NCBI RefSeq assembly: GCF_000026365.1
Contig: NC_012996.1
Coordinates: 372,001 to 436,000 of the forward strand
Direction of reading: 5' to 3'
Length of the DNA stretch: 64,000 nucleotides
Source: Zygosaccharomyces rouxii
Taxonomy: Eukaryota > Ascomycota > Saccharomycetes > Saccharomycetales > Saccharomycetaceae
Every line of letters starts with the position of its first letter. The stretch's first letter is position 1. Positions 48,482 to 58,372 of the stretch are shown here, piece by piece. A program made the translations under genes and the position numbers. The notes under the pieces were generated by a model that was not told the origin of the DNA, did no database searches, and was given only the letters and a program-made list of their open reading frames with translations.

Positions 48482-50980
48482 ATGTTTGGGGAGAATCCAT
48501 ATGCTCAGGCGTACCAGAAGCAATCACAGCAGCAGCACCAGATGCCACATCAGTTTTCGCCACAACAACACCAACAACAACAACAACACCAACAACGTTA
48601 TCCTGATGACATGGCATCTATTTCAAGACCCCCTGCAGCTACATTTAGTAGTAACTATATGAGACTTCAGGGTTCACATCCTTCACTTCAAGAACAATTA
48701 CAAAGAGATCAGCAGCAGCAACAACAGCAGCAACAGGGCATGATGCCTAATGGTTTTACAGATGTTCCATCTTTGGGTTATCCGGCAACTCCACCGACAC
48801 AACATAGTTATATGCAAAATAGCCCGTTGATCCATTCACCTCCACCGACAGCAAGTGGACTTTATATGCATAAGAATAATTCAAGAAACCAAGTTGCTAA
48901 TAGTGGTAATATCACCCCTCAACATTCGATTCATGGAGGTCCTCAATATTCTCCAAGTCAATTTTCACAAGATTCAGAGCATTTTATAAACAGTAGATCA
49001 AGCAGTCCTCTACGTTACCATTCACAACAACCACAACAACATGCATTTGGTAGTTATGGATCACAAGTACCTCCACCAATGGGATATAATTCTGGACAAG
49101 CAAGTCCCGTCAAAAGTATAAGAAGTTTACATCGAGTTCAAGCACAAGCACAAGCTCAGCAACAAGCTCAGGCTCAGCAACAAGCTCAGGCCCAGGCTAT
49201 AGCTCAGGCACAAGCCGCTCAGGCCCAAGCCCAAGCTCAAGCCCAAGCTCAGGCTCAAGCTCAGGCTCAAGCAGCACAGGCTCAAGCAGCACAGGCTCAG
49301 GCTATAGCACAGGCTCAAGCCGCTCAAGCACAAGCACAAGCACAAGCTCAGGCACAGGCACAGGCTCAAGCACAGGCTTACAGACAAGGTATACCGCAAC
49401 AACAACCACACGCTTTTCAAGAAGCTACACAAGGTAGCAGTACATCTTCTAGTGCGGGTTCACCTGTGCCTAATTACATGTATTTCGAAAGAAGACCAGA
49501 TTTATTGAGTAAAACTACACAGGACAAGGCTGCAGCAGCTAAACTTAAGATTGAGAATTTTTATCAATCATCCGTGAAATATGCAATTGAAAGAAACCAA
49601 AGACGTGTCGAATTGGAGTCTCAACTAAGCATGCAAGATTGGTCAGATGAAAGGCGTAATCGTGAGTTGTCATCTTTGGGTCGTAAGGAATCTCAATTTT
49701 TGAGGTTGAGAAGAACAAGATTATCATTAGATGATTTTCATACGGTTAAAGTTATTGGTAAGGGTGCATTTGGTGAAGTTAGGTTAGTACAAAAGAAGGA
49801 TACGGGTAAAATTTATGCAATGAAAACACTTCTGAAATCAGAAATGTACAAAAAGGATCAACTGGCTCACGTTAAGGCAGAACGTGATGTTTTAGCAGGT
49901 AGTGATTCGCCTTGGGTGGTTTCCCTTTATTATTCATTCCAAGATACTCAATATTTGTACTTGATCATGGAGTTTTTACCAGGTGGTGATCTAATGACGA
50001 TGTTGATCAGGTGGCAATTGTTTACCGAGGATGTTACCAGATTTTACATGGCAGAATGTATTTTGGCTATCGAAGCTATTCATAAATTAGGGTTTATCCA
50101 TAGAGATATCAAACCAGATAACATTTTAATTGACATTAGAGGTCACATCAAACTGTCAGATTTTGGTCTTTCCACAGGGTTCCATAAGACTCACGATTCA
50201 AATTATTACAAAAAGCTTTTACAACAAGATGAGCAACAATCTCAAAATGGTGGTTTACCAAAGCCAGGCCAATTAGGTGGTAGCGGTGATAATACTGGTA
50301 ATCAAAATAATCGTCAAACGATGCTAGTAGATGCTATCCATCTAACTATGTCTAACAGGCAGCAGATCCAAACATGGAGAAAGTCCAGACGTCTAATGGC
50401 CTATTCTACCGTAGGGACACCTGATTATATTGCACCTGAAATTTTCTTATATCAAGGTTATGGACAAGAATGTGATTGGTGGTCATTGGGAGCGATCATG
50501 TATGAGTGTTTGATCGGTTGGCCACCATTTTGTTCTGAAACTCCACAAGAAACTTACAGAAAAATTATGAATTTTGAGCACACTTTACAATTTCCTGATG
50601 ATATTCATATTTCTTACGAGGCCGAAGATCTAATACGTACCTTATTATCACATGCCGATCAAAGATTAGGTCGTCATGGAGGTGCTGATGAGATTAAACG
50701 TCATGCATTTTTTAGAGGTGTCGATTGGGATACCATTCGTCATGTGGAAGCTCCTTATATCCCTAAATTGAACTCCATTACCGATACCAGATTTTTCCCA
50801 ACTGATGAGTTGGAAAATGTTCCTGATTCACCTGCAATGGCTCAAGCTAATAGACAAAGGGAACAAATGATGAAACAAGGTAATGGCAATGGTAATAAAC
50901 CACCAGTCAAGGAAGATTTACCATTCATTGGCTATACTTATTCACGTTTCGATTATTTAACACGCAAAAACGCTTTATAG
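48482..50980 (+). CDS. CBK1: NDR/LATS kinase Cbk1
   Basis: Cbk1, with Mob2, is the RAM-network kinase that phosphorylates Ace2 and Ssd1 to drive daughter-specific transcription and polarised growth. The 832-residue product (S. cerevisiae 756) has a Gln/Pro-rich N-terminus, a long Gln-Ala repeat (about residues 217-300) and the Mob-binding N-lobe extension ([22 protein letters not shown]). The kinase domain follows: GKGAFGEV near 425, HRDIKPDN near 539, DFGLS and the NDR insert, then [12 protein letters not shown] near 641. The hydrophobic motif is [12 protein letters not shown] near 815. It matches YNL161W. Confidence 0.97.
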   Translation: MFGENPYAQAYQKQSQQQHQMPHQFSPQQHQQQQQHQQRYPDDMASISRPPAATFSSNYMRLQGSHPSLQEQLQRDQQQQQQQQQGMMPNGFTDVPSLGYPATPPTQHSYMQNSPLIHSPPPTASGLYMHKNNSRNQVANSGNITPQHSIHGGPQYSPSQFSQDSEHFINSRSSSPLRYHSQQPQQHAFGSYGSQVPPPMGYNSGQASPVKSIRSLHRVQAQAQAQQQAQAQQQAQAQAIAQAQAAQAQAQAQAQAQAQAQAQAAQAQAAQAQAIAQAQAAQAQAQAQAQAQAQAQAQAYRQGIPQQQPHAFQEATQGSSTSSSAGSPVPNYMYFERRPDLLSKTTQDKAAAAKLKIENFYQSSVKYAIERNQRRVELESQLSMQDWSDERRNRELSSLGRKESQFLRLRRTRLSLDDFHTVKVIGKGAFGEVRLVQKKDTGKIYAMKTLLKSEMYKKDQLAHVKAERDVLAGSDSPWVVSLYYSFQDTQYLYLIMEFLPGGDLMTMLIRWQLFTEDVTRFYMAECILAIEAIHKLGFIHRDIKPDNILIDIRGHIKLSDFGLSTGFHKTHDSNYYKKLLQQDEQQSQNGGLPKPGQLGGSGDNTGNQNNRQTMLVDAIHLTMSNRQQIQTWRKSRRLMAYSTVGTPDYIAPEIFLYQGYGQECDWWSLGAIMYECLIGWPPFCSETPQETYRKIMNFEHTLQFPDDIHISYEAEDLIRTLLSHADQRLGRHGGADEIKRHAFFRGVDWDTIRHVEAPYIPKLNSITDTRFFPTDELENVPDSPAMAQANRQREQMMKQGNGNGNKPPVKEDLPFIGYTYSRFDYLTRKNAL
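49131..49381. repeat. Gln-Ala repeat in CBK1
   Basis: About 80 codons of mostly alternating Gln and Ala, with CAA/CAG and GCT/GCA/GCC mixed. The mixed codon use argues against a recent pure slippage array, unlike the DSE2 array. Confidence 0.9.
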
Positions 50981-51638
50981 ATTGACGAATTTTTTTAAAG
51001 GAGCATTTTATTCTTTGTTTTCTATTCATCCATTTGTCGCCTAAACGTAAACTTCAGTTGAGGATTGTGATTTACGCCTATTGTAGATCATTGCCTCAAA
51101 GGAACATGCATTATCCAAGAAAAGTGAACGATATAGTGAGTTTTCCTCCATGGGATTGTGTGTAGCACTCACCTGCTCATCTTCGTAGAACAAGGAACGG
51201 CCGAAAATGCCTTGACGTTTACAACGCTAAGATCTCTAAAACGAGAAATGAGCAAGTGGATGAATACCTTAAACACAATAAAAATAAGTATGCATCTCAC
51301 AGAACAAGACAAATACTTTTAAAATAAGATCGAGGTGTCGGAACAGCTGATTCCTAATGGCTCAGAATTCACCACCAGGCGCCCAGCAACGTCCTTCTTT
51401 CTACACCGGCAGAGACATAGGGATCACAAACCTGTAAAAACAAAGTGTAACCCCACCAATCCGCTAGCGATTTGATGTTACTGAGTTGTGAATAAAGAAG
51501 ACACAAATCATAAAATATAAAATTTTTTTCATCTTTTATATACTCAATCAATGTCCGGGTAAACACAGGAAAAATTTTCTGCGTAACATTTCCTAATAAG
51601 TAATAAACTTACAAGAGCGAAAAATAACGTCTCCGCGG
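50981..51638. other. CBK1-YHR140W-like convergent spacer
   Basis: A 658-base spacer between convergent ends. A 65-codon minus-strand frame (51369-51566) starts within ordinary AT-rich sequence and looks like chance. No RNA or mobile element was recognised. Confidence 0.4.
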
Positions 51639-52457
51639 CTAATCCATCTTGGACCTTTCTTTCTTACTCACTTTGTCCCTAGGTGGTAGGGCTCTGTAAG
51701 CAACATAGAATAGCCAACCAAACGAAGTAACCACCACAAATATAACAGATTTGTATGGTTCAGGGACGTCTAGGAAAGGATAAGGATACTTTTGACCGGT
51801 AGATGTATCTATCAATGCGCTCAAGTAGGATTTGTAAGCCAAACCGACAGCGGAAATGATCCCCCAGGATTGAGCTAATCCGATTTTGAAACGTTCAGAT
51901 GCATCTGTGAAATAGTAGTCGCTCAACATGTAAAGAATTGGTAATAGATGGATGGAAACATCGATGTGAAGTGGAACTGGTGATTTCCTCTTAGCTCCTT
52001 GGAGAATTAAACCGATGGCAAACAGACGAAGGGGCCAATAAACTGTGGCTACAACAGATTCTAAAACCAGTGCCAGAGGAAGCGTCACATGCCTGTTGAT
52101 CAATGTCAATAGAGAAAGTGCACATCCATCAGAATCAGGGGAGTCATCCTGTTGCTGCAATCTCTTCTCATTCGGTTCTAGCTTAAGGTCTCTCAATTCC
52201 TCTGCAGAAGCTATGGCTCTAGCGTATGCCTTCTCCTGACGCTTCTTTTGAGAACGGTGCTTTTTAATACGTTTGGCTACGTGTGAGACTATGGTCACCA
52301 CATTATGAGAAATGGTAGCAGCCAAAGAAATGTTCGTTAAAAACTGTTTCTGGCCAGCTTGTGCCAATGATGGTGGTAGTTTGATGTGCGTGCACCGAAT
52401 GAGACCGTACGAAGAGGTGATCAAAGATGCAACGTTGATGAGCAGCGAACGATCCAT
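51639..52457 (-). CDS. FAR-17a/AIG1-like membrane protein (YHR140W-like)
   Basis: A 272-residue multi-pass membrane protein in the position of S. cerevisiae YHR140W (239 aa), of the FAR-17a/AIG1 family, whose animal members hydrolyse fatty-acid esters of hydroxy fatty acids. About six hydrophobic segments are visible. Family-like blocks are QFLTNISLAATISHNVV near residue 37, VVATVYWPLRLFAIGLI near 137 and DVSIHLLPILYMLSDYYF near 163. In this family a Thr and a His are proposed catalytic residues; the conserved-looking His in the last block fits. A basic cytosolic loop (about 62-105) enlarges the protein. The yeast role is unknown. Confidence 0.8.
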   Translation of the reverse strand: MDRSLLINVASLITSSYGLIRCTHIKLPPSLAQAGQKQFLTNISLAATISHNVVTIVSHVAKRIKKHRSQKKRQEKAYARAIASAEELRDLKLEPNEKRLQQQDDSPDSDGCALSLLTLINRHVTLPLALVLESVVATVYWPLRLFAIGLILQGAKRKSPVPLHIDVSIHLLPILYMLSDYYFTDASERFKIGLAQSWGIISAVGLAYKSYLSALIDTSTGQKYPYPFLDVPEPYKSVIFVVVTSFGWLFYVAYRALPPRDKVSKKERSKMD

Positions 52458-53579
52458 GATAAAGTCGATGGCAAACTTAATCCACTTCTTTTGCTCTTAG
52501 CTTCTTTCTAGACTACAATTATCAAGAGTTAACTTTCGAACTCTCATTCTCGAGTATGATCTTCTACTAGGACTAAGTAGGCTCGCCCCTCCTTCCCTCA
52601 TCCCCTTTACTTCGGACGAGAGACTCGAGAAAATCGCCGGGTAAGAACACAAAACGGTTCATGTAATGAGTCAACCTCGAGCAAGACTCCCTTTATAAGC
52701 CGAATGGGAAAAAGGCAACCCTCAAAGCATACGAACAGGCTCAATTAGTAACACCTAGAGTGAAGGACATACAAGGTTTTGCTAGAGATTTAAAATGCTT
52801 TTCTAAACAAACATCCCTTCTCATTTCAGGTTGATTTACTGCTTTTCCTCGGTGAGACTATACGCTTGTTTGCATTATCACAGAAAGGAGTAAATTACAA
52901 AAAAAGCTTTCCAACATGTGTGGAATGTGATCACCATGGTATTATGTTCGAAGCCTAATTTCCCTGTGCGTTAATATCCCAAGAAGGTAGTGACGGAAAT
53001 GTGCAACAATACACTACGTTAATCATTAAATTTTACCCTTTGCGTCGTTAAGAAGTTGTACATCTCCCTTTAAGTTAAGGCTTTTTCCAATTAGGCTTCT
53101 TAATGCCTCAACGAAAAAGGATTGAGTGAAAAGACTCCGATCCACTTTCCGCATTGGCCCTGCATCTGCATGACAACAGCAAAAGAGCAAAGTAACTAAT
53201 GTCAAAGTCTCTCTCGCACCAACTTGCGATCCCAATTGCGGAAATTGGGCTAATAGAGTTGCAGTGATTTTCAAAGAATTTTCAAACTTTATTGTTCGGG
53301 GGGATCCGGCCGATTCTATATGATCCGTTTTGGGGAAAGTGAGTGCTTATGTGGGAAAAAAACTCTAAGGGGACCGCCCAAAAGAATTAGTATTATGAAT
53401 TTACTTTTTTCTAGACATCTCCAGAAATAAAGATTTGAAAAAAGATATAAAGGGAGCGGGTTAGTAGCGGTTGTTGTCGACCTTTTCTTTCTATATGAGA
53501 GTCTAGTAAGAATAACATACTCGCGGCGGAAATTTAGTTCTAAAAGAGTCTATTTTTGACAAAAGGAATTATATCAATA
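52458..53579. promoter_or_regulatory. Long promoter region of the YHR140W-like and YGP1-type genes
   Basis: A 1.1-kb divergent spacer. CCCCT stress elements (STRE, Msn2/4) lie at 52586-52590 and 52602-52606 near the YHR140W-like gene, and AGGGG at 53368-53372 lies 208 bases before the YGP1-type ATG. GATATAAAGGG near 53444 is a likely TATA box. An 82-codon minus frame (53026-53274) shows nothing recognisable. Confidence 0.5.
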
Positions 53580-54989
53580 ATGAAGTTATCAGTTTTAGCC
53601 ACCGCTTTGGCAGTCTGCTCAGCAGTTCTTGCCAACCCTGTGAACCCAGCCCAAGATCTTTTGCACAAACGTGTCGATAGCGCCAGTGCCGTCGGCGGCT
53701 CTGCTGCTACTACTGCTGATGCTGCTGCCGGTAGTGCCAGCCCCGTAAGCGGTTCTATGCCTGCTACTGCTACCACCCCTGCAGTTGTTAGTGGTAGTGG
53801 CATCGCAAGCTCCATCTCACCATCCTCTACTGGCGGTGTTGGTAGTAATACAACTGCTCCAGCTGCCGCAGCCGGTTCTTCCAACACTACTGCTCCAGCT
53901 GCCGCAGCCGGTTCTTCCAACACTACTGCTCCAGCTGCCGCAGCCGGTTCTTCCAACACTACTGCTCCAGCTGCCGCAGCCGGTTCTTCCAACACTACTG
54001 CTCCAGCCGCTGGTGGTTACTCAAACACCACTGCCGCAGCCGGTTCATCCAACACTACTGCCCCAGCCGCTGCAGCTGGTTCTTCCAACACTACTGTCCC
54101 AGCCGCTGGTTACTCTAACACCACCGCTGCGGCAGGTTCTTCCAACACCTCGAGCGTCCCAGGTAAAGTCGTTGTTTTTGTTACTGGTGGTACTGTCGGT
54201 TTGAAAAACTCTAGTGATGTTAGCATCATAACCCTATTCAACTCTTCTCAAGCTCTGAACATTACCCAGCTATATTCTTTGGCTGCTCGGGTCAATGCTA
54301 CTTTGGGTCTCGCAACTACTCAAAGCGTGGTTATTGTTTCTAACGAAGAATCTCTAGAGCCACTAGGTATCTTCACCTCCTTACTGTTCAATACCGACAA
54401 GCCTCTAGTCATTGCTCAAAATGGTGCAGTCGGTGTCCCTATCGCTAAGCAATCTTCTTCTTCTGCTCGTGGTCCTTTGGTCATTGGTGACAACAAGTTG
54501 ATTTACCCAGGTGTATTTGCTCCATCTGGTGATGATTCCTCTTCTTGCGCTGCTGTAGGTATTGCTTCTGATTTCACCAACGCAACTTGGTTCTTTGAAT
54601 ACTCTGTTCCAGCATTAGTTAGTCCAAGTTCTGTTGTCAAGCAAAACTACTCTAACTTCACCAACTACAATATTACCAATACCCCTGTGGTTCCAATCAT
54701 CTACGATGGAGATTACTCTAGCCAATTGATCTCTTCTTTGCCATCAGCCTCTGGTTTCGTCGTTGTTAGCTCTGGTTCTAACTCTACTTTATCCACCGTT
54801 CGTAACAGTTCCTCTCCAATCGTTTTCGCTGAAGCTGGCTCAAGCTTGCGCTACGTCGGAAAGGAAGACGTTCCATCAGGAACCATCCCAGCTGGTTATT
54901 TGTCTCCAATTAAGGCTCAGATCTTGTTGTCAGTTGCTGCTGCTAACGGCGTGAGGGACCAACAAGCCTTGAGTTCTCTGTTCCCATGA
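53580..54989 (+). CDS. YGP1: Ygp1/Sps100-type secreted cell-wall glycoprotein
   Basis: Ygp1 (nutrient limitation) and Sps100 (spore wall) are a duplicated pair in S. cerevisiae; this single gene holds their position (YNL160W/YHR139C). The ATG at 53580 (not the upstream TTG) gives 469 aa against 354 and 326. A signal peptide covers about residues 1-19 and a Kex2-type KR site is near 31. A Ser/Thr/Ala-rich region with 12-residue GSSNTTAPAAAA repeats follows (about 85-195), each NTT an N-glycosylation sequon. The C-terminal domain starts KVVVFVTGGTVG near 196 and resembles an asparaginase-like fold. A STRE lies in the promoter. Confidence 0.88.
   Translation: MKLSVLATALAVCSAVLANPVNPAQDLLHKRVDSASAVGGSAATTADAAAGSASPVSGSMPATATTPAVVSGSGIASSISPSSTGGVGSNTTAPAAAAGSSNTTAPAAAAGSSNTTAPAAAAGSSNTTAPAAAAGSSNTTAPAAGGYSNTTAAAGSSNTTAPAAAAGSSNTTVPAAGYSNTTAAAGSSNTSSVPGKVVVFVTGGTVGLKNSSDVSIITLFNSSQALNITQLYSLAARVNATLGLATTQSVVIVSNEESLEPLGIFTSLLFNTDKPLVIAQNGAVGVPIAKQSSSSARGPLVIGDNKLIYPGVFAPSGDDSSSCAAVGIASDFTNATWFFEYSVPALVSPSSVVKQNYSNFTNYNITNTPVVPIIYDGDYSSQLISSLPSASGFVVVSSGSNSTLSTVRNSSSPIVFAEAGSSLRYVGKEDVPSGTIPAGYLSPIKAQILLSVAAANGVRDQQALSSLFP
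53850..54145. repeat. 36-bp tandem repeats in the YGP1-type gene
   Basis: Four near-identical 36-base units encode GSSNTTAPAAAA, followed by three or four diverged copies. Each unit adds one N-glycosylation sequon. Identity of the first copies suggests recent expansion. Confidence 0.92.
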
Positions 54990-55758
54990 ACCGCTGACTA
55001 GGAAAAAAAAGTTTTATTGTTCCATTTCCTTTTGTTTTTTCGTTTTTGTTCATTCACTGTGATGACACTATACCCTTCATTTTCTTTTCTTCTCTTCTTC
55101 GTTTCTTCGTTCAACGGGTTGTTCTACTTTTAATTCTTTCTTTCCTTTACGTTTGACACAAACGTTATCCTTTCATTTAATTTTCATTTTATAATGATGA
55201 CAGGGTTTAGCCAGTAGACCACCCTTCTGTATAAGCTTCAACAACGTCTATTCGTTGTACATCGAAGTTACCATACCGGTGTAGGTAAATAGTTATTAAT
55301 ATTGAATTAAAATTGAATTAAGATTGACAGAAATAACATCTTGATCAGATGACTTAAATTTACGCCGTAAATCTCATGAATACTTCCCAAAGAGGACTTC
55401 CACCGGACCCTATCCCTTTTAGGTAATAATACAAACGGAATTCTTTCTCGCTATCAGTAATAATTTACACTATCAAGTTGGACAACTTTTATTGGTCAAT
55501 TTCCTAGAGTGTTGATAAGAGATAAGAGAATTAGACACTGAAGATACGGTCTTCGTATGGGCCATGACCGCAAAGGAAACACAGATCGCAGAATCGAAAG
55601 TAATCTTATTTTGAGATAAAAGAAGAATATATAAACGGCCCTGAAAATACGGGAATGTCCCCCATCAAGGGACCAATCCTTTGTTCTACACTTCAATTAC
55701 TTCACAACTGATCAAGATCGATAAGAATTAGTTTACTCGAGCGTAATATCAATCGAAG
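54990..55758. promoter_or_regulatory. MEP2 promoter region
   Basis: A 769-base spacer. Two GATAAG sites sit 1 base apart (55514-55519 and 55521-55526), a third is at 55720-55725, and TATATAAA lies at 55628-55635, 124 bases before the ATG. Paired GATAAG upstream of an ammonium permease is the typical Gln3/Gat1 nitrogen-catabolite-repression arrangement. The left part is the T-rich YGP1 3' region. Confidence 0.7.
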
Positions 55759-57255
55759 ATGAGTATGAATTTTACAGGTACTCCCACTGGTACTGGTACC
55801 GGTGGGAATTCGTTGACTACAGATTTGAATCAACAATTCGACTTGGCCAATATGGCTTGGGTTGGTGTAGCCGCAGCCGGTGTTTGGATTATGGTTCCCG
55901 GTGTTGGTTTACTGTACTCCGGTATGTCTCGTAAAAAGCACGCTCTTTCGTTACTATGGGCGTCAATGATGACCGTTTCTCTAGTCATATTTTACTGGTT
56001 TTTCTGGGGTTATTCCTTAGCCTTTTCCCATACTACTAGAGGTAATGGATTTTTGGGTACTTTGAAATTCTTTGGGTTTAAGAATGTACTCGGAGCTCCA
56101 GCTTCTGTGGACTCGCTGCCAGATATTTTGTTCGCAGTATACCAAGGTATGTTTGCAGCCGTTACCGGTGCCTTGATGCTGGGTGGTGCTTGTGAAAGGG
56201 CACGTTTGTTACCAATGATGATCTTCCTATTCCTGTGGATGACTATTGTCTATTCTCCACTTGCATGTTGGACTTGGAATGCTGAAGGTTGGTTAGCTAC
56301 TCTAGGGTCCCTGGATTATGCAGGTGGTGGCCCAGTGCACATCTCATCAGGCCATGGTGCTCTTATCTATGCTTTGATTCTGGGGAAGCGTAACGATCCA
56401 GTTGCTAAGCCCGGGATGCCCAAGTACAAACCACACTCTGTTACTTCCATAGTTTTGGGGACAGTTTTCCTATGGTTTGGCTGGCAATTCTTTAACCCAG
56501 GTTCCGCTGGTAATGCCACCATCAGAGCTTGGTACTCTGCTATGAACACCAATTTGGCAGCTGCCGCCGGTGGTCTCACATGGATGTTTATCGATTTTTT
56601 CAGATTCGGAGGTAAATGGACCACTGTCGGCCTATGTTCCGGTATTATTTCCGGTCTTGTTGGTATTACTCCAGCGGCAGGGTTTGTCCCCATTTGGTCG
56701 TCATTTATCATTGGTGTCGTATCCGGTGCCGGTTGTAACCTCGCTACTGATTTAAAGAATTTCTTGCACATCGATGATGGGTTAGATGTTTGGGCATTAC
56801 ATGGTGTTGGTGGCAGCATTGGTTGTGTATTTACAGGTATTTTCGCAGCAGACTACGTTAATTCCACCGCTGGTAGTTATACTGCGCCAATTGCCGGTGG
56901 TTGGATAAATCACCACTGGAAACAAGTTGGCTACCAGTTAGCAGCTATGTGTTCAGTTATCGCATGGACCGTCACCTGTACAGCTATTCTCTTATTTTCC
57001 ATGAACCTGGTACCATTTTTGAGACTAAGATTGAAACCAGAAGAGGAAGAGTTGGGAACGGATGAAGCTCAAATTGGTGAATTTACCTATCACGAAGATA
57101 CCCTATACATTCCAGAACCCGTGCGTTCCAAGAACTCTGTTGCTCCACCAATGGAGAACATTGATGACAAAATTGCCCAAACTGTGGAGGAAGGAGGAAA
57201 CTCATCCACTGCAGAATCCGGTGTTGAGTCTGGCCAACCCCAGAACGAAAAATAA
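55759..57255 (+). CDS. MEP2: High-affinity ammonium permease/transceptor Mep2
   Basis: Mep2 imports ammonium and signals filamentous growth under nitrogen limitation. The 498-residue product (S. cerevisiae 499) opens with MSMNFTGTPTGTGTGGNSLTTDL; NFT gives the known N-terminal glycosylation sequon. Eleven membrane segments include AGVWIMVPGVGLLYSG. The pore twin histidines lie in SSGHGALIYAL near residue 198 and ALHGVGGSIG near 347. Cytosolic C-terminus: LRLKPEEEELGTDEAQIGEFTYHED, the interaction/regulatory segment, then an acidic tail. Promoter has GATAAG pairs. It matches YNL142W. Confidence 0.97.
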   Translation: MSMNFTGTPTGTGTGGNSLTTDLNQQFDLANMAWVGVAAAGVWIMVPGVGLLYSGMSRKKHALSLLWASMMTVSLVIFYWFFWGYSLAFSHTTRGNGFLGTLKFFGFKNVLGAPASVDSLPDILFAVYQGMFAAVTGALMLGGACERARLLPMMIFLFLWMTIVYSPLACWTWNAEGWLATLGSLDYAGGGPVHISSGHGALIYALILGKRNDPVAKPGMPKYKPHSVTSIVLGTVFLWFGWQFFNPGSAGNATIRAWYSAMNTNLAAAAGGLTWMFIDFFRFGGKWTTVGLCSGIISGLVGITPAAGFVPIWSSFIIGVVSGAGCNLATDLKNFLHIDDGLDVWALHGVGGSIGCVFTGIFAADYVNSTAGSYTAPIAGGWINHHWKQVGYQLAAMCSVIAWTVTCTAILLFSMNLVPFLRLRLKPEEEELGTDEAQIGEFTYHEDTLYIPEPVRSKNSVAPPMENIDDKIAQTVEEGGNSSTAESGVESGQPQNEK

Positions 57256-57443
57256 AATAATCTCTAATTGCATGAAGGTTCCAAACCTGGTCAGATGTTG
57301 TTATAGTAGTCTCATTAGATGTTTACCCACTTTTATCTATATATTAATCACTAATCCTATTTAATCTAGCTCACTCCGAAATCATCTTAATCTTTAATAC
57401 GAACTCCTTGTCAAACGAAAATCGCTAAATCAAACGCTCCAGG

Positions 57444-57749
57444 ATGAAGTTATCAGCTATTATTGGTTTTATCTCAGCTGTACATGCTGCTACAACTTCA
57501 TATATCATTACAATAGAACAAACTGATGTTCCTTCTAGCTTTTTAGATTCTCTCAAGGAAAAGGTTCATGATGTTGGTGGGTACGTAACCCATGAATTCT
57601 CCCTAATCAAAGGATTCACTGCAGAACTAGACGATACAGAAGTTTCTAAACTACAGGGTCAAATCAAGCAAGCAGAACTAAAATCTGGCTATTCTGTTCA
57701 CATTGAAAAAGATTCTGAAGTTCATACTTTTGCAAGACATGAACATTAG
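57444..57749 (+). CDS. Secreted/vacuolar propeptide-type protease inhibitor (YHR138C-like)
   Basis: A 101-residue protein of the subtilisin propeptide-like inhibitor I9 family. S. cerevisiae YHR138C is related to the cytosolic proteinase B inhibitor Pbi2 and is found in the vacuole. Signal peptide about residues 1-15 (MKLSAIIGFISAVHA), then SYIITIEQTDVP, GGYVTHEFSLIKGFTAEL and a C-terminal EKDSEVHTFA, all matching. Pbi2 itself has no signal peptide, so the signal supports YHR138C. Inhibition of vacuolar protease B is inferred. Confidence 0.88.
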   Translation: MKLSAIIGFISAVHAATTSYIITIEQTDVPSSFLDSLKEKVHDVGGYVTHEFSLIKGFTAELDDTEVSKLQGQIKQAELKSGYSVHIEKDSEVHTFARHEH

Positions 57750-57814
57750 CTAATGGTAAAATACATGCAGGGTTATATATATAGGGGTTTTTGTATGTCT
57801 ATAGGAGTTTTTTT

Positions 57815-58204
57815 TCAACGTTCTAAATTGATGTTGTCACCAAATTTGGCATAAAGAATGCTTTTCAGTTCTTTTAGTTGAGCATCTAAACCGTCTTGTT
57901 CGCTTTCCAATTCATCGATTCTACCCTGTGTAGATTCCATATCTTTCTCTAATTGCTCGACAGCTTCTTTTTGTTTCAAATGTAGGAAAATCACACCAAC
58001 TTTGTACTGCACCGGTTCATCTTCATCGATTAGTTCAAGTTCTAGTGAAACGTCATCAGAATATTCCTTTTCCTGTCGTTGTATGTTCAACTCTTGTTCT
58101 ATAGCATCTTTCCTCATTATAAGCTTGGAAAATTGGTTAATCTTCTGTTGATCTTCAAAGGTAACATTTGTATTATTCTTTTGACCTTCAGGTAGTAATT
58201 CCAT
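57815..58204 (-). CDS. GIM3: Prefoldin subunit 4 (Gim3)
   Basis: Gim3 is a beta-type subunit of the hexameric prefoldin that hands unfolded actin and tubulin to CCT. The ATG at 58202-58204 gives MELLPEGQKNNTNVTFEDQQKINQFSKL, 129 residues, exactly the S. cerevisiae length; the TTG two codons upstream is excluded. Two coiled-coil helices flank the ELIDEDEPVQYKVG hairpin. It ends LYAKFGDNINLER. It matches YNL153C and is convergent with the YHR138C-like gene. Confidence 0.95.
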   Translation of the reverse strand: MELLPEGQKNNTNVTFEDQQKINQFSKLIMRKDAIEQELNIQRQEKEYSDDVSLELELIDEDEPVQYKVGVIFLHLKQKEAVEQLEKDMESTQGRIDELESEQDGLDAQLKELKSILYAKFGDNINLER

Positions 58205-58372
58205 CTTCAATGCCTACTAAAACTTCTTATCCTTTGTCTTTTTGTTCGAACAGTTCATTGAAATGAGTTCAAGTCTTCAATTTTTTTTTTCTTACTTTTC
58301 ATTATGTATGGTAAAATAGTTGAGTATAAAAGAGAAGCTAGGACGATGGGCTATAGCAAGAGAAAAATGTAA

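Noticed and set aside
53026..53274. 82-codon minus-strand frame in the YGP1-type promoter
   Set aside because: No recognisable domain, no homolog by eye, and it sits in a regulatory spacer; treated as chance.
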